Shown one piece after another: positions 8,391 through 17,565 of a DNA stretch of 64,000 bases. The stretch's first letter is position 1; the number at the start of each line of letters is the position of its first letter. The position numbers and the translations under genes were made by a program. This stretch comes from UBA1413 sp964461455 (GTDB taxonomy: Bacteria; Bacteroidota; Bacteroidia; Bacteroidales; Prolixibacteraceae). Location: the NCBI GenBank assembly GCA_964461455.1, contig CAYWUJ010000001.1:62001-126000 (forward strand). Reading direction: 5' to 3'. The notes beneath the pieces were generated by a model. That model ran no database searches. It saw only the letters and a program-made list of their open reading frames with translations, and was not told the DNA's origin.

Positions 8391-9695
8391 ATGGCAGCAT
8401 TCACCATTGAAGGAGGGCACCGTCTCAGCGGTACACTGGAACCTCAGGGGGCCAAGAACGAGGCCTTGCAGGTCATTTGTGCCACTCTTCTCACCAAAGG
8501 GGAGGTGACCATCACCAACATTCCGGAGATCAGTGATGTCCTGCGTCTGATCGTGTTGCTCCAGGGACTGGGAGTGACGGTGACCAGGCACCGGAAGGGA
8601 GAGTATACCTTTGAGGCCTCCCTCATCGATGAGAAATTTCTCCACACCAGGGATTTCGCCACCCTGTCGGCCAGTCTGCGCGGGTCGATCATGATCCTGG
8701 GGCCCCTACTGGCGCGCCTGGGCTATGGTTTCATTCCCCAACCCGGTGGGGATAAAATCGGAAGGCGCCGTGTCGACACCCATTTTCTGGGATTTCAGGC
8801 CCTGGGAGCTCAAATGGAATACGACGGCGAGCAACGCCGCTATACTGTGAAGGCCTCCCACCTCCGCGGGGCCCGGATGCTCCTCGAGGAGGCATCGGTC
8901 ACCGGAACTGCCAACATTATTATGGCTGCCGTGCAGGCAGAGGGAACCACCACCATATACAACGCAGCCTGCGAACCCTATGTCCAGCAACTCTGCCGCA
9001 TGCTGGTATCCATGGGAGCCAGGATCGGGGGAATAGGCTCCAACCTGCTCACCATCGAAGGGGTGGATACCCTGCGGGGATGCCGGCACACCATCCTCCC
9101 CGACATGATTGAGGTGGGTAGTTTTATAGGACTGGCGGCCATGACCGCTTCTGACATCACCATCCGGAACCCGGGAATTCCCCACCTGGGCATGATCCCG
9201 GAAGCCTTCAGGCGCCTGGGCATTGAAATCATCGCCCGTGGCGACGACCTGATCATCCCCGCAAATGACCATTACCAGATAGAAAGCTACATCGACGGCT
9301 CGATCATGACCATTGCCGATGCTCCCTGGCCGGGGCTCACCCCTGACCTGCTCAGCGTTTTCCTTGTCGTGGCCACCCAGGCCGCAGGAAGCGTCCTGAT
9401 CCACCAGAAGATGTTCGAAAGCCGTCTTTTTTTCGTCGACAAGCTCATCGACATGGGAGCCCAGATCATCCTTTGCGACCCCCACAGGGCTACCGTTATC
9501 GGCCTCGACCGCAAACACAGCCTCAGGGCAACCAACATGACCTCCCCCGATATACGCGCCGGCATCGCCCTGCTCATCGCTGCTATGTCGGCAAAGGGGT
9601 CCAGCCGCATCGACAACATCGAACAGATCGACAGAGGCTACGAAAACATCGATGGCCGCCTCAATGCCCTGGGAGCTCGCATCAGCCGCTCATGA
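8391..9695 (+). CDS. murA: UDP-N-acetylglucosamine 1-carboxyvinyltransferase, Asp-type active site
   Basis: 434 residues, full length. The enzyme transfers enolpyruvate from phosphoenolpyruvate to UDP-GlcNAc, the first committed step of peptidoglycan synthesis, in the cytoplasm. The EPSP-synthase-like double fold is clear, with GGHRLSG and GAKNE near the start and DMIEVGSFIG and DAPWPGLTPDLLS further on. The active-site loop reads PGGDKIG, so the usual catalytic cysteine (Cys115 in E. coli) is Asp121. The same change in other bacteria makes MurA insensitive to fosfomycin, which alkylates that cysteine. The Asp form is also what I recall for Bacteroides. The gene is co-transcribed with the DUF4290 gene. 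Confidence 0.95.
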   Translation: MAAFTIEGGHRLSGTLEPQGAKNEALQVICATLLTKGEVTITNIPEISDVLRLIVLLQGLGVTVTRHRKGEYTFEASLIDEKFLHTRDFATLSASLRGSIMILGPLLARLGYGFIPQPGGDKIGRRRVDTHFLGFQALGAQMEYDGEQRRYTVKASHLRGARMLLEEASVTGTANIIMAAVQAEGTTTIYNAACEPYVQQLCRMLVSMGARIGGIGSNLLTIEGVDTLRGCRHTILPDMIEVGSFIGLAAMTASDITIRNPGIPHLGMIPEAFRRLGIEIIARGDDLIIPANDHYQIESYIDGSIMTIADAPWPGLTPDLLSVFLVVATQAAGSVLIHQKMFESRLFFVDKLIDMGAQIILCDPHRATVIGLDRKHSLRATNMTSPDIRAGIALLIAAMSAKGSSRIDNIEQIDRGYENIDGRLNALGARISRS

Positions 9696-9759
9696 CCCAC
9701 ATAAATGGCACAATGATTGTAAGGAAACCCTCACCAAATGAACGTTATAATTTAAATAG

Positions 9760-10287
9760 ATGAAAAGAACAACATTTCTCATTCTCTTTGCCCTCATCGT
9801 GGGCACCGCAGTGTCGGCACAAACCGGAAAGCCCGTCCTGGGGACCCAAATCGGTAACAAGGCTCCCGAAATCATGGAAAAATCCAACACCGGGAAAATC
9901 ATGAAACTTTCGGAAACCAGGGGGAAGGTGGTACTCATCGACTTCTGGGCTGCATGGTGCGGGCCGTGCCGCCGCGAAAACCCCGCCGTGGTTGCCGCTT
10001 ATCATAAATATAAGGATAAAAAATTCGTGAACGGCAAGGGATTTACGGTTTTCAGCGTTTCTCTCGACAGGGATGAAGCCTCCTGGAAAAAGGGAATCGC
10101 CGACGATAAACTCGAATGGCCCTATCATGTCAGCGACCTGAAATACTGGAATTCGAAACATGCGGCAATTTATGGTGTCCGCTCGATTCCCGGTAATTTC
10201 CTGATCGACGGCAACGGCACCATCCTGGCGCGTGATCTCAGGGGACCGGCACTCGACGCCGCCCTGGCCGCACTGCTCAAACCGTAA
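9760..10287 (+). CDS. Periplasmic thioredoxin-like protein (TlpA/ResA type)
   Basis: 175 residues with a signal peptide (1-21, ending VSAQ) and a thioredoxin fold of the AhpC/TSA-TlpA type. The redox motif WCGPC has Cys67 and Cys70. The cis-proline region reads GVRSIPGNFLID. Members reduce disulfides in the periplasm, for example on apocytochromes before haem attachment. Many c-type cytochromes are encoded 8 kb away, so such a role is possible but not shown. The gene follows murA by 64 bases and precedes a large hairpin before grpE. Confidence 0.85.
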   Translation: MKRTTFLILFALIVGTAVSAQTGKPVLGTQIGNKAPEIMEKSNTGKIMKLSETRGKVVLIDFWAAWCGPCRRENPAVVAAYHKYKDKKFVNGKGFTVFSVSLDRDEASWKKGIADDKLEWPYHVSDLKYWNSKHAAIYGVRSIPGNFLIDGNGTILARDLRGPALDAALAALLKP

Positions 10288-10348
10288 TAAAGGCAATTAC
10301 ACATCGAAACCACTCGGCGTTTACGTCACAGGTCAACAACACCACGAC

Positions 10349-10389
10349 ACAAATTGACACTCCGGTCATTGACCAGGGTGTCAATTTGT
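10349..10389. promoter_or_regulatory. Long inverted repeat upstream of grpE-dnaJ
   Basis: ACAAATTGACAC (10349-10360) and its exact complement GTGTCAATTTGT (10378-10389) enclose a second stem, GGTC-ATT-GACC (10364-10374). There is no T run, so it is not a typical terminator. It ends 60 bases before the grpE ATG. It is not the CIRCE/HrcA sequence. An operator or mRNA structure controlling the chaperone operon is the likeliest reading. Confidence 0.55.
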
Positions 10390-10449
10390 CGTATTGCTGC
10401 CCTTGGCAGATTTTTTGTTCCCTTTAGAAAAACCAAAAGTATAGCAGAC

Positions 10450-11061
10450 ATGAGTGACAAAAATGAGAAAATAGAAGATTCCGGGCCCGAAACCACGGAA
10501 CCCTCGGCCACCGCTGAAGAGCATAACGAAGAGCATAACGAAGAGCATTCCGCACCGGACAGTGGGAAAAGTCACAGGGAATCACACAAACATAAAAAGG
10601 ATAAGGCTTCAGAGAAGGTGGCCGAACTCGAAGGCGTCATTGCCGGCATGTTGGATAAACACCTCAGGTTACAGGCCGAGTTTGACAATTTCAGGAAGAG
10701 GACCCTCAGGGAAAAAGCCGACCTCATCAAATCGGGAGGAGAATCGGTACTCACTGCCATTTTGCCGATTGTCGATGATTTTGAAAGAGCCCTGGGTGCT
10801 TTGAAGGAAGTAGCCGACGACGACCCCTCCAAATTAGGGTTCATGCTGATTTACAACAAATTTCAGGAGTTCCTCAGGAACAACAGCATCAGGGAGATCG
10901 ATGCCGCCGGAAAGGAATTTGACGTTGATCTCCATTTTGCTGTCACCAAAATCCCGGCACCCTCCGAAGATCTCAGGGGAAAAATTGTCGATGTAGTGGA
11001 AAAGGGATATACCCTGAACGAAAAAGTCATTCGTTTTGCGAAGGTAGTCATCGGAGAATAA
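10450..11061 (+). CDS. grpE: Nucleotide exchange factor GrpE
   Basis: 203 residues from the ATG at 10450. The frame is open back to 10354, but the added residues do not look like GrpE and would cross the inverted repeat. Residues 1-55 are acidic and histidine-rich with a short repeat EEHN-EEHN-EEHS, encoded by a 12-base tandem repeat. A long coiled-coil helix follows (KVAELEGVIAGMLDKHLRLQAEFDNFRKR), then the beta-wing domain ending KGYTLNEKVIRFAKVVIGE. GrpE releases ADP from DnaK so that the chaperone cycle can proceed. dnaJ begins 10 bases downstream, and dnaK is not in the window. Confidence 0.95.
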   Translation: MSDKNEKIEDSGPETTEPSATAEEHNEEHNEEHSAPDSGKSHRESHKHKKDKASEKVAELEGVIAGMLDKHLRLQAEFDNFRKRTLREKADLIKSGGESVLTAILPIVDDFERALGALKEVADDDPSKLGFMLIYNKFQEFLRNNSIREIDAAGKEFDVDLHFAVTKIPAPSEDLRGKIVDVVEKGYTLNEKVIRFAKVVIGE

Positions 11062-11071
11062 TAAAAAGAAA

Positions 11072-12229
11072 ATGGCGAAAAGAGACTATTACGAAATTCT
11101 GGAAGTCAGCAAAAATGCCACTGCGGAAGAGATCAAGAAGGCTTACCGGAAGAAGGCCATACAATTTCATCCTGACAAGAACCAGGGTGACAAGGCGGCT
11201 GAAGAGAAGTTCAAGGAGGCTGCCGAGGCATATGAGGTGTTGAGCAATCCCGAAAAGAGAAGTCGATACGACCAGTTCGGTCATTCGGGAGTGAGTGGTT
11301 CCGGAGGTTTCAGCGGAGGAGGCATGTCGATGGATGACATTTTCTCGATGTTCGGGGATGTCTTTGGCGACGCTTTCGGGGGTTTCGGGGGTTTCGGGGG
11401 TTTCGGCGGAAGCCGGGGCGGCCGCACCCGCCGTGTCAACCGCGGTTCCGACCTCAGGGTGAAAGTCACCCTCTCGTTGAAAGAGATCGCCATGGGTGTG
11501 GAAAAAAAGATCAAGGTCAAGAAATATGTACCTTGTTCCCACTGTAACGGGACAGGGGCACAGGACGGCTCCTCGTTTACCAGCTGCAGTACCTGCCACG
11601 GCAGCGGTCATGTGACCCGTATCGCCAACACCCTGCTCGGGCAAATGCAGACCACCTCAACATGTCCCACCTGCCAGGGCGAAGGACAGTCCATCACCAG
11701 CAAGTGCATCCACTGTAACGGTGAAGGAGTGGTCAGGGAAGAGGAGGTGATTTCCATCAGAATTCCTGCGGGGGTGGGAGAAGGCATGCAACTCAACGTG
11801 TCGGGGAAGGGCAACACCGGCCGCAGGGGCGGCGTCAGCGGCGACCTGCTCATCGTCATCCAGGAGGAAGAACATCCTGAACTCATCCGCGACAACAACA
11901 ACCTCATCTACAACCTCTATGTCTCATTCCCCCAGCTGATCCTGGGAATAACCTCGGAAATACCGACTGTCGACGGAAAGGTGAAGGTCAAGATCGAGCC
12001 CGGCACACAACCCGAAAAGGTATTGCGGCTGCGTGGTAAAGGATTGCCCGATGTCAACGGCTATGGCCGTGGCGACCTGCTGGTGCGTGTCCACGCCTGG
12101 GTACCCCAGAAAATCAACTCCGAAGAGCGCAAAATGCTGGAAAAACTGATCGATTCCCCAGGCTTCAAGGGAGGTCCCTCAGATTCGGAAAAGAGCTTCT
12201 TCGAGAAGGTGAGGGATATCTTCGAATAA
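11072..12229 (+). CDS. dnaJ: Molecular chaperone DnaJ
   Basis: 385 residues with all class I Hsp40 parts. The J domain carries HPD at 33-35. A Gly/Phe-rich linker includes a GFGGFGGFGG stretch near 102-112. The zinc region has four CxxCxGxG repeats (Cys155/158, 172/175, 198/201, 212/215). The C-terminal substrate-binding domain is complete. DnaJ delivers unfolded clients to DnaK and stimulates its ATPase. The gene is in one operon with grpE and is probably heat-inducible, although no classical heat-shock operator is seen. Confidence 0.97.
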   Translation: MAKRDYYEILEVSKNATAEEIKKAYRKKAIQFHPDKNQGDKAAEEKFKEAAEAYEVLSNPEKRSRYDQFGHSGVSGSGGFSGGGMSMDDIFSMFGDVFGDAFGGFGGFGGFGGSRGGRTRRVNRGSDLRVKVTLSLKEIAMGVEKKIKVKKYVPCSHCNGTGAQDGSSFTSCSTCHGSGHVTRIANTLLGQMQTTSTCPTCQGEGQSITSKCIHCNGEGVVREEEVISIRIPAGVGEGMQLNVSGKGNTGRRGGVSGDLLIVIQEEEHPELIRDNNNLIYNLYVSFPQLILGITSEIPTVDGKVKVKIEPGTQPEKVLRLRGKGLPDVNGYGRGDLLVRVHAWVPQKINSEERKMLEKLIDSPGFKGGPSDSEKSFFEKVRDIFE

Positions 12230-12248
12230 GATTCATAGGAAGGCTCTG

Positions 12249-13118
12249 TCACAACGGCCTGGCCACCATGATTCCCGTGGCCATCTTACTGCTGTCAAGG
12301 TATTGCCGCAGGGTCTGGTCTGAGACCACCACTTTGTTCTCCCTGGAACTGGCATGGATGAAATGAAGCGATGTCCCCTGATGGATGGCGATTACGACAT
12401 GGGTGACATCCAGCCCTTCGATACCTGAGGTAATGCCAATGATATCTCCGTCAAGGATCTTCTTTTCGGCTTCTTCCATCTGATTCCGGGGAATAAACCA
12501 GGTCATGCGCCCGCTGATCTCCTTTTCTATGGCTGCCAGTTCGGCAATAAGCTCCGGGTTCCCTTTGAGCACAGGATAACTGTCGGGGTGAGTGCTCATG
12601 AAACTCACCTGGTTGGGAACCATCATGTGGGCCATCTCCTGCGAAATGCTTTTCACCATTTTCCGGCTGTCATTATCGTAAATCCAGTCGCTGAAGTAAT
12701 GCAACCGTGAACCATAGCCGTTGCGTATTCCCCCGCGGTAACGGATCTTCTCCAGCTGTTCCGCGAACTTCGCGAAGCCCGGTTTCTTCATACCGGCAGT
12801 ACGCGCCAGGGCCAGGCAGTTCTCGGCAAATGTGGTGCAATCCATCTCCCTGAGATTAATAACCATCTTCTCGTCTGCTCCGTTTTCCAGCGTGTGGGCA
12901 ACATAGGGCGTTCCCAGAAAATGAAGGGCAATATCCCTGACCAGAATGCCGGGTTCAGGCTTTTCCGCCGTTGCGAATTTCCTGAGAACCTCTTCTGCCA
13001 TGATACTGTCAGACCCCATATACAACAGTTCATCAATCGCGGGAGTTTCCACCGATTTCCCTCCCCCGCAGGAGAAGATCAGGAATAAAAGCATGCTGAA
13101 GGTGAGGATCTGTTTCAT
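12249..13118 (-). CDS. DUF1460 family amidase-like lipoprotein
   Basis: 289 residues from the ATG at 13118; an upstream ATG at 13136 would add six residues before the signal. The leader ends LFLIFSC, a lipobox with Cys17, so the protein is predicted to be anchored in the outer membrane facing the periplasm. The body matches DUF1460 (PF07313), an NlpC/P60-like fold in Bacteroidota. Candidate catalytic residues are Cys94 in EMDCTTFAEN and the histidine in GLDVTHVVIAI. Related proteins act as N-acetylmuramoyl-L-alanine amidases in cell-wall turnover. It is a single gene convergent with dnaJ. Confidence 0.8.
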   Translation of the reverse strand: MKQILTFSMLLFLIFSCGGGKSVETPAIDELLYMGSDSIMAEEVLRKFATAEKPEPGILVRDIALHFLGTPYVAHTLENGADEKMVINLREMDCTTFAENCLALARTAGMKKPGFAKFAEQLEKIRYRGGIRNGYGSRLHYFSDWIYDNDSRKMVKSISQEMAHMMVPNQVSFMSTHPDSYPVLKGNPELIAELAAIEKEISGRMTWFIPRNQMEEAEKKILDGDIIGITSGIEGLDVTHVVIAIHQGTSLHFIHASSRENKVVVSDQTLRQYLDSSKMATGIMVARPL

Positions 13119-13166
13119 ACCGGCAAGATAATTCATTTTATGATCCTGAAAGTTAATAAATTGGTG

Positions 13167-14231
13167 TTAACTCTGCGGAATCTCATTTCCCGGGTATCCT
13201 TCCAGAAGGAGAATATACTTCTCCACTCCGTCAGAGATCTCACTTTTGAGGATAAATTCACCGGCTGTGTGGGAACGTGCCGAATCGCCGGGGCCGATTT
13301 TTACGGAAGGATAGGGAATGACGGCCTGGTCGGAAGTGGTGGGAGATCCATAGAGGCGAATTCCCAGATCCCTGGCTCTCAGAACAATGGGATGGCCCGG
13401 GGAAATCCCCGATGAGTTCAGCCTGAAGGAGCGGGGTTGGACTTCCGAAGTGATGGCTCCGGAAATCATCAGGAAAGCCTCTTCATTGCTGTAATATTCA
13501 TTGGTTCTGACGTCGGCGGTGAAGCGGCAGGTGTCGGGGACCACATTATGCTGTGTTCCGGCTTCTATTTGGGTGACGGTGATCTTGACGGGACCCAGGA
13601 TTTCCGACACCCGGGGAAACCGGAAACTGCGCAGCAGGGCGATGTCATCGAGGGCCTTATAGAGGGCGTTCTCTCCCTCCTCGCGGGCGGCATGCCCGGC
13701 CTTGCCCCTGGCGACACAATCGAGGACCAGCAAACCCTTTTCGGCGATCGCCATCTCCATGCCCGTGGGCTCCCCGACAATAACAAGCGAGGCAGGGGGC
13801 AACTCCCCGAGGATCGAGCGCAGGCTTCCCTCTCCGGAGTTTTCCTCTTCGGCAGTAGCGGCAAAAATCAGATTGAAGGGGAGATCCAGGCGATCGTAAA
13901 AATGAAGAAAGACGGCCAAAAGGGATACCAGAGAAGCCCCGGCATCGTTGCTGCCCAAACCGGTAATCCGGTCTCCCTCTTCCAGGGGGACAAAAGGATC
14001 GGACTTCCACCCGCTGGCCGGCTTCACGGTATCGATGTGGGAATTGAGCATGACCACCGGCTTCCCCTCCACTGCATAGTGATTTGAAGCCCAGGTGTTG
14101 TTCCCGGAACTCCGGAAGGGCACTCCCTTTTTTTCCAGAAATTCCCTGATGATGGCTGCGGCAGCGTCCTCTTTCCCGCTCAGTGAAGGAGTGCTGATCA
14201 AAGACTTCAGTAAGTTGATGAATTCTTCCAT
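13167..14231 (-). CDS. M20 metallo-deacylase, probable acyl-citrulline/acyl-ornithine deacylase (ArgE-like)
   Basis: 354 residues of the M20/ArgE-DapE fold. Likely metal ligands and catalytic residues are His65 and Asp67 (NSHIDTV), Asp96 (GSNDAG), Glu128/129 (TAEEEN) and the C-terminal histidine in RSHTAGEF. These enzymes hydrolyse N-acylated amino acids with two zinc ions. The argF' gene of this window encodes a succinylornithine-type transcarbamylase, so the pathway needs an enzyme that removes the acyl group from acyl-citrulline. This gene is the obvious candidate, although it is 22 kb away. Lysine-pathway deacylases share the fold, so the substrate remains inferred. It lies 21 bases after ccsBA. 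Confidence 0.75.
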   Translation of the reverse strand: MEEFINLLKSLISTPSLSGKEDAAAAIIREFLEKKGVPFRSSGNNTWASNHYAVEGKPVVMLNSHIDTVKPASGWKSDPFVPLEEGDRITGLGSNDAGASLVSLLAVFLHFYDRLDLPFNLIFAATAEEENSGEGSLRSILGELPPASLVIVGEPTGMEMAIAEKGLLVLDCVARGKAGHAAREEGENALYKALDDIALLRSFRFPRVSEILGPVKITVTQIEAGTQHNVVPDTCRFTADVRTNEYYSNEEAFLMISGAITSEVQPRSFRLNSSGISPGHPIVLRARDLGIRLYGSPTTSDQAVIPYPSVKIGPGDSARSHTAGEFILKSEISDGVEKYILLLEGYPGNEIPQS

Positions 14232-14252
14232 CGGTTGATTGACAGATTACGG

Positions 14253-17200
14253 TTAATTGGGTTCTCCGGGAAGTTCCGGATTCACCTTTCTTCTCTTTTT
14301 GTCAGAGATCAGGGAGGTCACGGCCAGGACGACCACCACCGCGATGGCGATGTAAACTCCAGTGGGAACGGGAACGGGTTCTCCCTGGGCATAGGAATGG
14401 AGTCCCGACAGGTAATAGTTGACGCCGAAGAAGGTCATCAGCACCGATGCCAGTCCCGCCAGGGTGGCTACGCTGAGGGCGTAGGTTCCGCGGAAACCGG
14501 GGATTTTGTGCATGTGGACGATAAAGGCATACACCAGGATGGTCACCATGGCCCAGGTCTCCTTGGGGTCCCAGCCCCAGTAACGGCCCCATGACTCATT
14601 GGCCCAGACTCCCCCGAGGAAGGAGCCTATGGTGAGCATGTAGAGGCCTGCGATCATCGCCATTTCGATAATCAGCACCAGCTCGCGGAGGGTAAATCCG
14701 ATTCTGGGGTTGCTTTTTTCAGCGTCGATGATGATCAGCACCAGGTTGACCACTCCCAGCAGGGCAGCCATGGCGAAAAACCCGTAGCTGGCGGTGATCA
14801 CAGCCACATGGATGACCAGCCAGTAGGATTTCAGCACGGGGACGAGATTGGTAAGCTCGGGGTTCATCCAGCTCATGCCGGCCACAAAAAGGGAAATAGC
14901 AGCCAGGATGGTGGTGACGGCCAGAGTCATCGGGGAACGGCGGGCAAAGAAGAGCCCCGCCAGGCAGGTTGCCCAGCTGATATAAAGCAGGGTCTCATAG
15001 CCATTACTCCAGGGGGCATGCCCCGAAATATACCACCTGATCGCCAGTCCGGCCGTGTGTATCAGCAACAGGATAAGAACCACCCAAAAACCGCTCTTTT
15101 CCCAACGCCGCGGCCAGGTCAGAGAGGAGAGAAGGGAGACAAACTGGAGGACCAGCAATAACAGTCCCGCAATAATATAGACTTTTGAGAGCTTGCTGTA
15201 AATATTAAAGTTGGTATAGAAAATTTCAAGGTGGGTTTTGATGGCCGGGGGATAGATGGCTGCCCCCAGTTTTTGCTGATTTTCCTTCAGCCGTAGCAGG
15301 AAAACACCGGCATCGCTGTAATTGCCGCTGATCGTAGCCCCCTTGAGGGCTGCGAAATAATCTCCCAGAACCTGTGAGGAGAACTGCGCCACTTCAGGCA
15401 GCGGCGATTTGGCCGCATCGGCAGGGGAAAGCCATTTATTGGCGGCATCCCCCGGAACCGGGAATATGGTCAGGAATCCCCCGGTCATGAACTTATACAG
15501 GATGTTCACCCGTTCATCCACGTTGACGACCTCCTTGTCGAATTTACTGCGCTCTGCAGGCCTTTTAGCATAGGCCTGGTCCACATATTCGCGAAGTTTA
15601 TACTCTCCCTGGTGGCCACTCAGCACACTGTTAAAGGATACATATCCGTCAGTGGCACTCAGGATGCGGCGTAACCCGGCGTCACCCACCTTAATGACCG
15701 GAATATTTCTCCACTTTTCGGGTTCCAGCATCATGTCGAGCATCACCTGCACAGGCGAAAGACCGTTAAAGCTTCCCTTTTTGGCCACTTTCCGAAGCAC
15801 CTCGGAAGCCAGGGTATTGATGGGCTCTATGCGCCCCTCATTGCTCTGAACCAGAAGGGTGCCGAAATCACGGGCGTGACCGGGAGCCACGTGTTGGTCG
15901 CTCTGCTGAGCCACCGCTGTTATCGCGGGGAAAAACAGAGCCCCCGCCAACAAAACGGGAAAGAGTTTCCTTCTCTCCCGTCCCAGACGTGCCGAGGCCC
16001 TGGCCAGCACCGAAAAACGTGAACGCCGGCTGAAAAGGGCCAGGACCATTCCCAGGGTCATCAGAAAATAACCGGCATAGGTCACCATGGTCCCCAACCA
16101 GTCATAATTCACCGAAAGAATGGTCCCCTTCTCATCTTCATCAAAAGAAGACTGGAAAAAGCGGTAACCCTTGTATTTCAGAATATTATTCATAAAAATC
16201 CGGAACGGTCGCTCCACACTGTGGCCGGTATCGACCAGGGTGACCTCGCTGGCAAAAGAAGAGGGACTATCGGAACCCGGGTATCTTTCGATCTGAAAAT
16301 CGTTGAGTCTGAGGGAGAATGGCAATTCATGGACCACGCTTCCATAGGAGACATTCACGCTGACACCGCCCAAGGTTACTGATTCTTGGCGGCCCAGGGT
16401 GCCCTTACTTCCGAAAACGAAGAGCTCACGGCTCTCGCCACCGAGAGTGACGGCCAGGTGCAGAGCGTCGTCACTCATGGAGCCCGCATGGTCGGGGACA
16501 TACACCAGTTCGGCCTTTCCCTTTTCGTGGTATTTCTTAAGTACAAAACCGGTTGTTCCAGTCTGGTAAATCATCCTTTCGGTGAGAGGATGAAGGGTAT
16601 CGGGGGCCATGGCAGTGAGTTCCTGCTGCTGCATGCCCGTAAGAAAAACTGAATCGGGAGAGCTGAAGAACACCAGCTCTCCGTTGGCCATGATATTGAT
16701 GGAAGAGCTGTCACCCTGCGGGGAAAAGGTAAAGAGCTGTTCTCCTGCCAGGGCTGATTCACCCTGACGCAGGAGCAGGTCGTACCTGCGACCGAACCGG
16801 TCCACCGCCATCAGGGCCACCATGGGTTCCCCCGAAGGGTCCTCCACCACGCTCTCCGCCGCCGAAGGCACAAATTTCAGGTTCTTCAGGGAGAGCTTCC
16901 TGCCGCCGATTTCGCCATGAGCCCTAAACCGGTTGGAGGTATAGGGTGAAAACCGCACCTCCTCAGCGAGCCTGAGGGTATCGGTGCCATCGGTGGCCGT
17001 CACGGTGACGTAGGTTTCCCCGGTGACCAGCTGGTTGTTCATCTCCCCCTCCCTGATATGGAGCGACCCCTCAAAACCAGTGTACCTGGTGATGGCCGAA
17101 CCGGCGAGGATCACCAGAAAAGCCCCGTGGAAAAGCACGACCACAGGCTTCTTTCCCGACCATAACCCATAGTGAAAAATACTCCCCACAAGGTTCACCG

Positions 17201-17372
17201 CAAGAAGGAACAACAACACCTCAAACCACAGGGCATTATATACCAGGATCCTGGCGGTTGCCGTGCCGTAATCATTTTCGATGAAAGTGGCATAGGCAAT
17301 AGCGAAAGCAAAAATCACCAGCAGGACTCCTGTGGAGGTCATGGAGAAAAGGGTGGCAGATATTTTTTTCAT
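14253..17372 (-). CDS. ccsBA: Fused cytochrome c synthetase CcsB-CcsA (system II)
   Basis: 1039 residues. The N-terminal half is ResB/CcsB-like, with membrane helices at about 10-30, 45-65 and 75-95, then a large periplasmic domain. The C-terminal half is CcsA, a polytopic haem handler with the tryptophan-rich motif WGWDPKETWA at 932-941. The fused protein exports haem and attaches it to CxxCH motifs in the periplasm. Fusion is usual in Bacteroidota. Upstream on the same strand lie genes encoding at least fifteen c-type haem sites, which explains its position. The frame is intact throughout. Confidence 0.93.
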   Translation of the reverse strand: MKKISATLFSMTSTGVLLVIFAFAIAYATFIENDYGTATARILVYNALWFEVLLFLLAVNLVGSIFHYGLWSGKKPVVVLFHGAFLVILAGSAITRYTGFEGSLHIREGEMNNQLVTGETYVTVTATDGTDTLRLAEEVRFSPYTSNRFRAHGEIGGRKLSLKNLKFVPSAAESVVEDPSGEPMVALMAVDRFGRRYDLLLRQGESALAGEQLFTFSPQGDSSSINIMANGELVFFSSPDSVFLTGMQQQELTAMAPDTLHPLTERMIYQTGTTGFVLKKYHEKGKAELVYVPDHAGSMSDDALHLAVTLGGESRELFVFGSKGTLGRQESVTLGGVSVNVSYGSVVHELPFSLRLNDFQIERYPGSDSPSSFASEVTLVDTGHSVERPFRIFMNNILKYKGYRFFQSSFDEDEKGTILSVNYDWLGTMVTYAGYFLMTLGMVLALFSRRSRFSVLARASARLGRERRKLFPVLLAGALFFPAITAVAQQSDQHVAPGHARDFGTLLVQSNEGRIEPINTLASEVLRKVAKKGSFNGLSPVQVMLDMMLEPEKWRNIPVIKVGDAGLRRILSATDGYVSFNSVLSGHQGEYKLREYVDQAYAKRPAERSKFDKEVVNVDERVNILYKFMTGGFLTIFPVPGDAANKWLSPADAAKSPLPEVAQFSSQVLGDYFAALKGATISGNYSDAGVFLLRLKENQQKLGAAIYPPAIKTHLEIFYTNFNIYSKLSKVYIIAGLLLLVLQFVSLLSSLTWPRRWEKSGFWVVLILLLIHTAGLAIRWYISGHAPWSNGYETLLYISWATCLAGLFFARRSPMTLAVTTILAAISLFVAGMSWMNPELTNLVPVLKSYWLVIHVAVITASYGFFAMAALLGVVNLVLIIIDAEKSNPRIGFTLRELVLIIEMAMIAGLYMLTIGSFLGGVWANESWGRYWGWDPKETWAMVTILVYAFIVHMHKIPGFRGTYALSVATLAGLASVLMTFFGVNYYLSGLHSYAQGEPVPVPTGVYIAIAVVVVLAVTSLISDKKRRKVNPELPGEPN

Positions 17373-17565
17373 ACGATAGAATATTCCGAAGGGGCAACCA
17401 TACTAAAAGAACATTAAGAGTCAATGCGCTCGCCGGAATTCAGATTACAGAGTGCCAAGATAGGAATGTTTATTCAAAAATAAAACCATCCTGACGGGGA
17501 GTCATTCCCATCGGCTAAACCCCGCGGGGGTCACTGTTTGCCTGGTACCGGGGAAAAACGGGCTG

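Noticed and set aside
10354..10449. Upstream extension of the grpE frame
   Set aside because: The added 32 residues are unlike GrpE and the DNA holds the inverted repeat and the likely promoter region.
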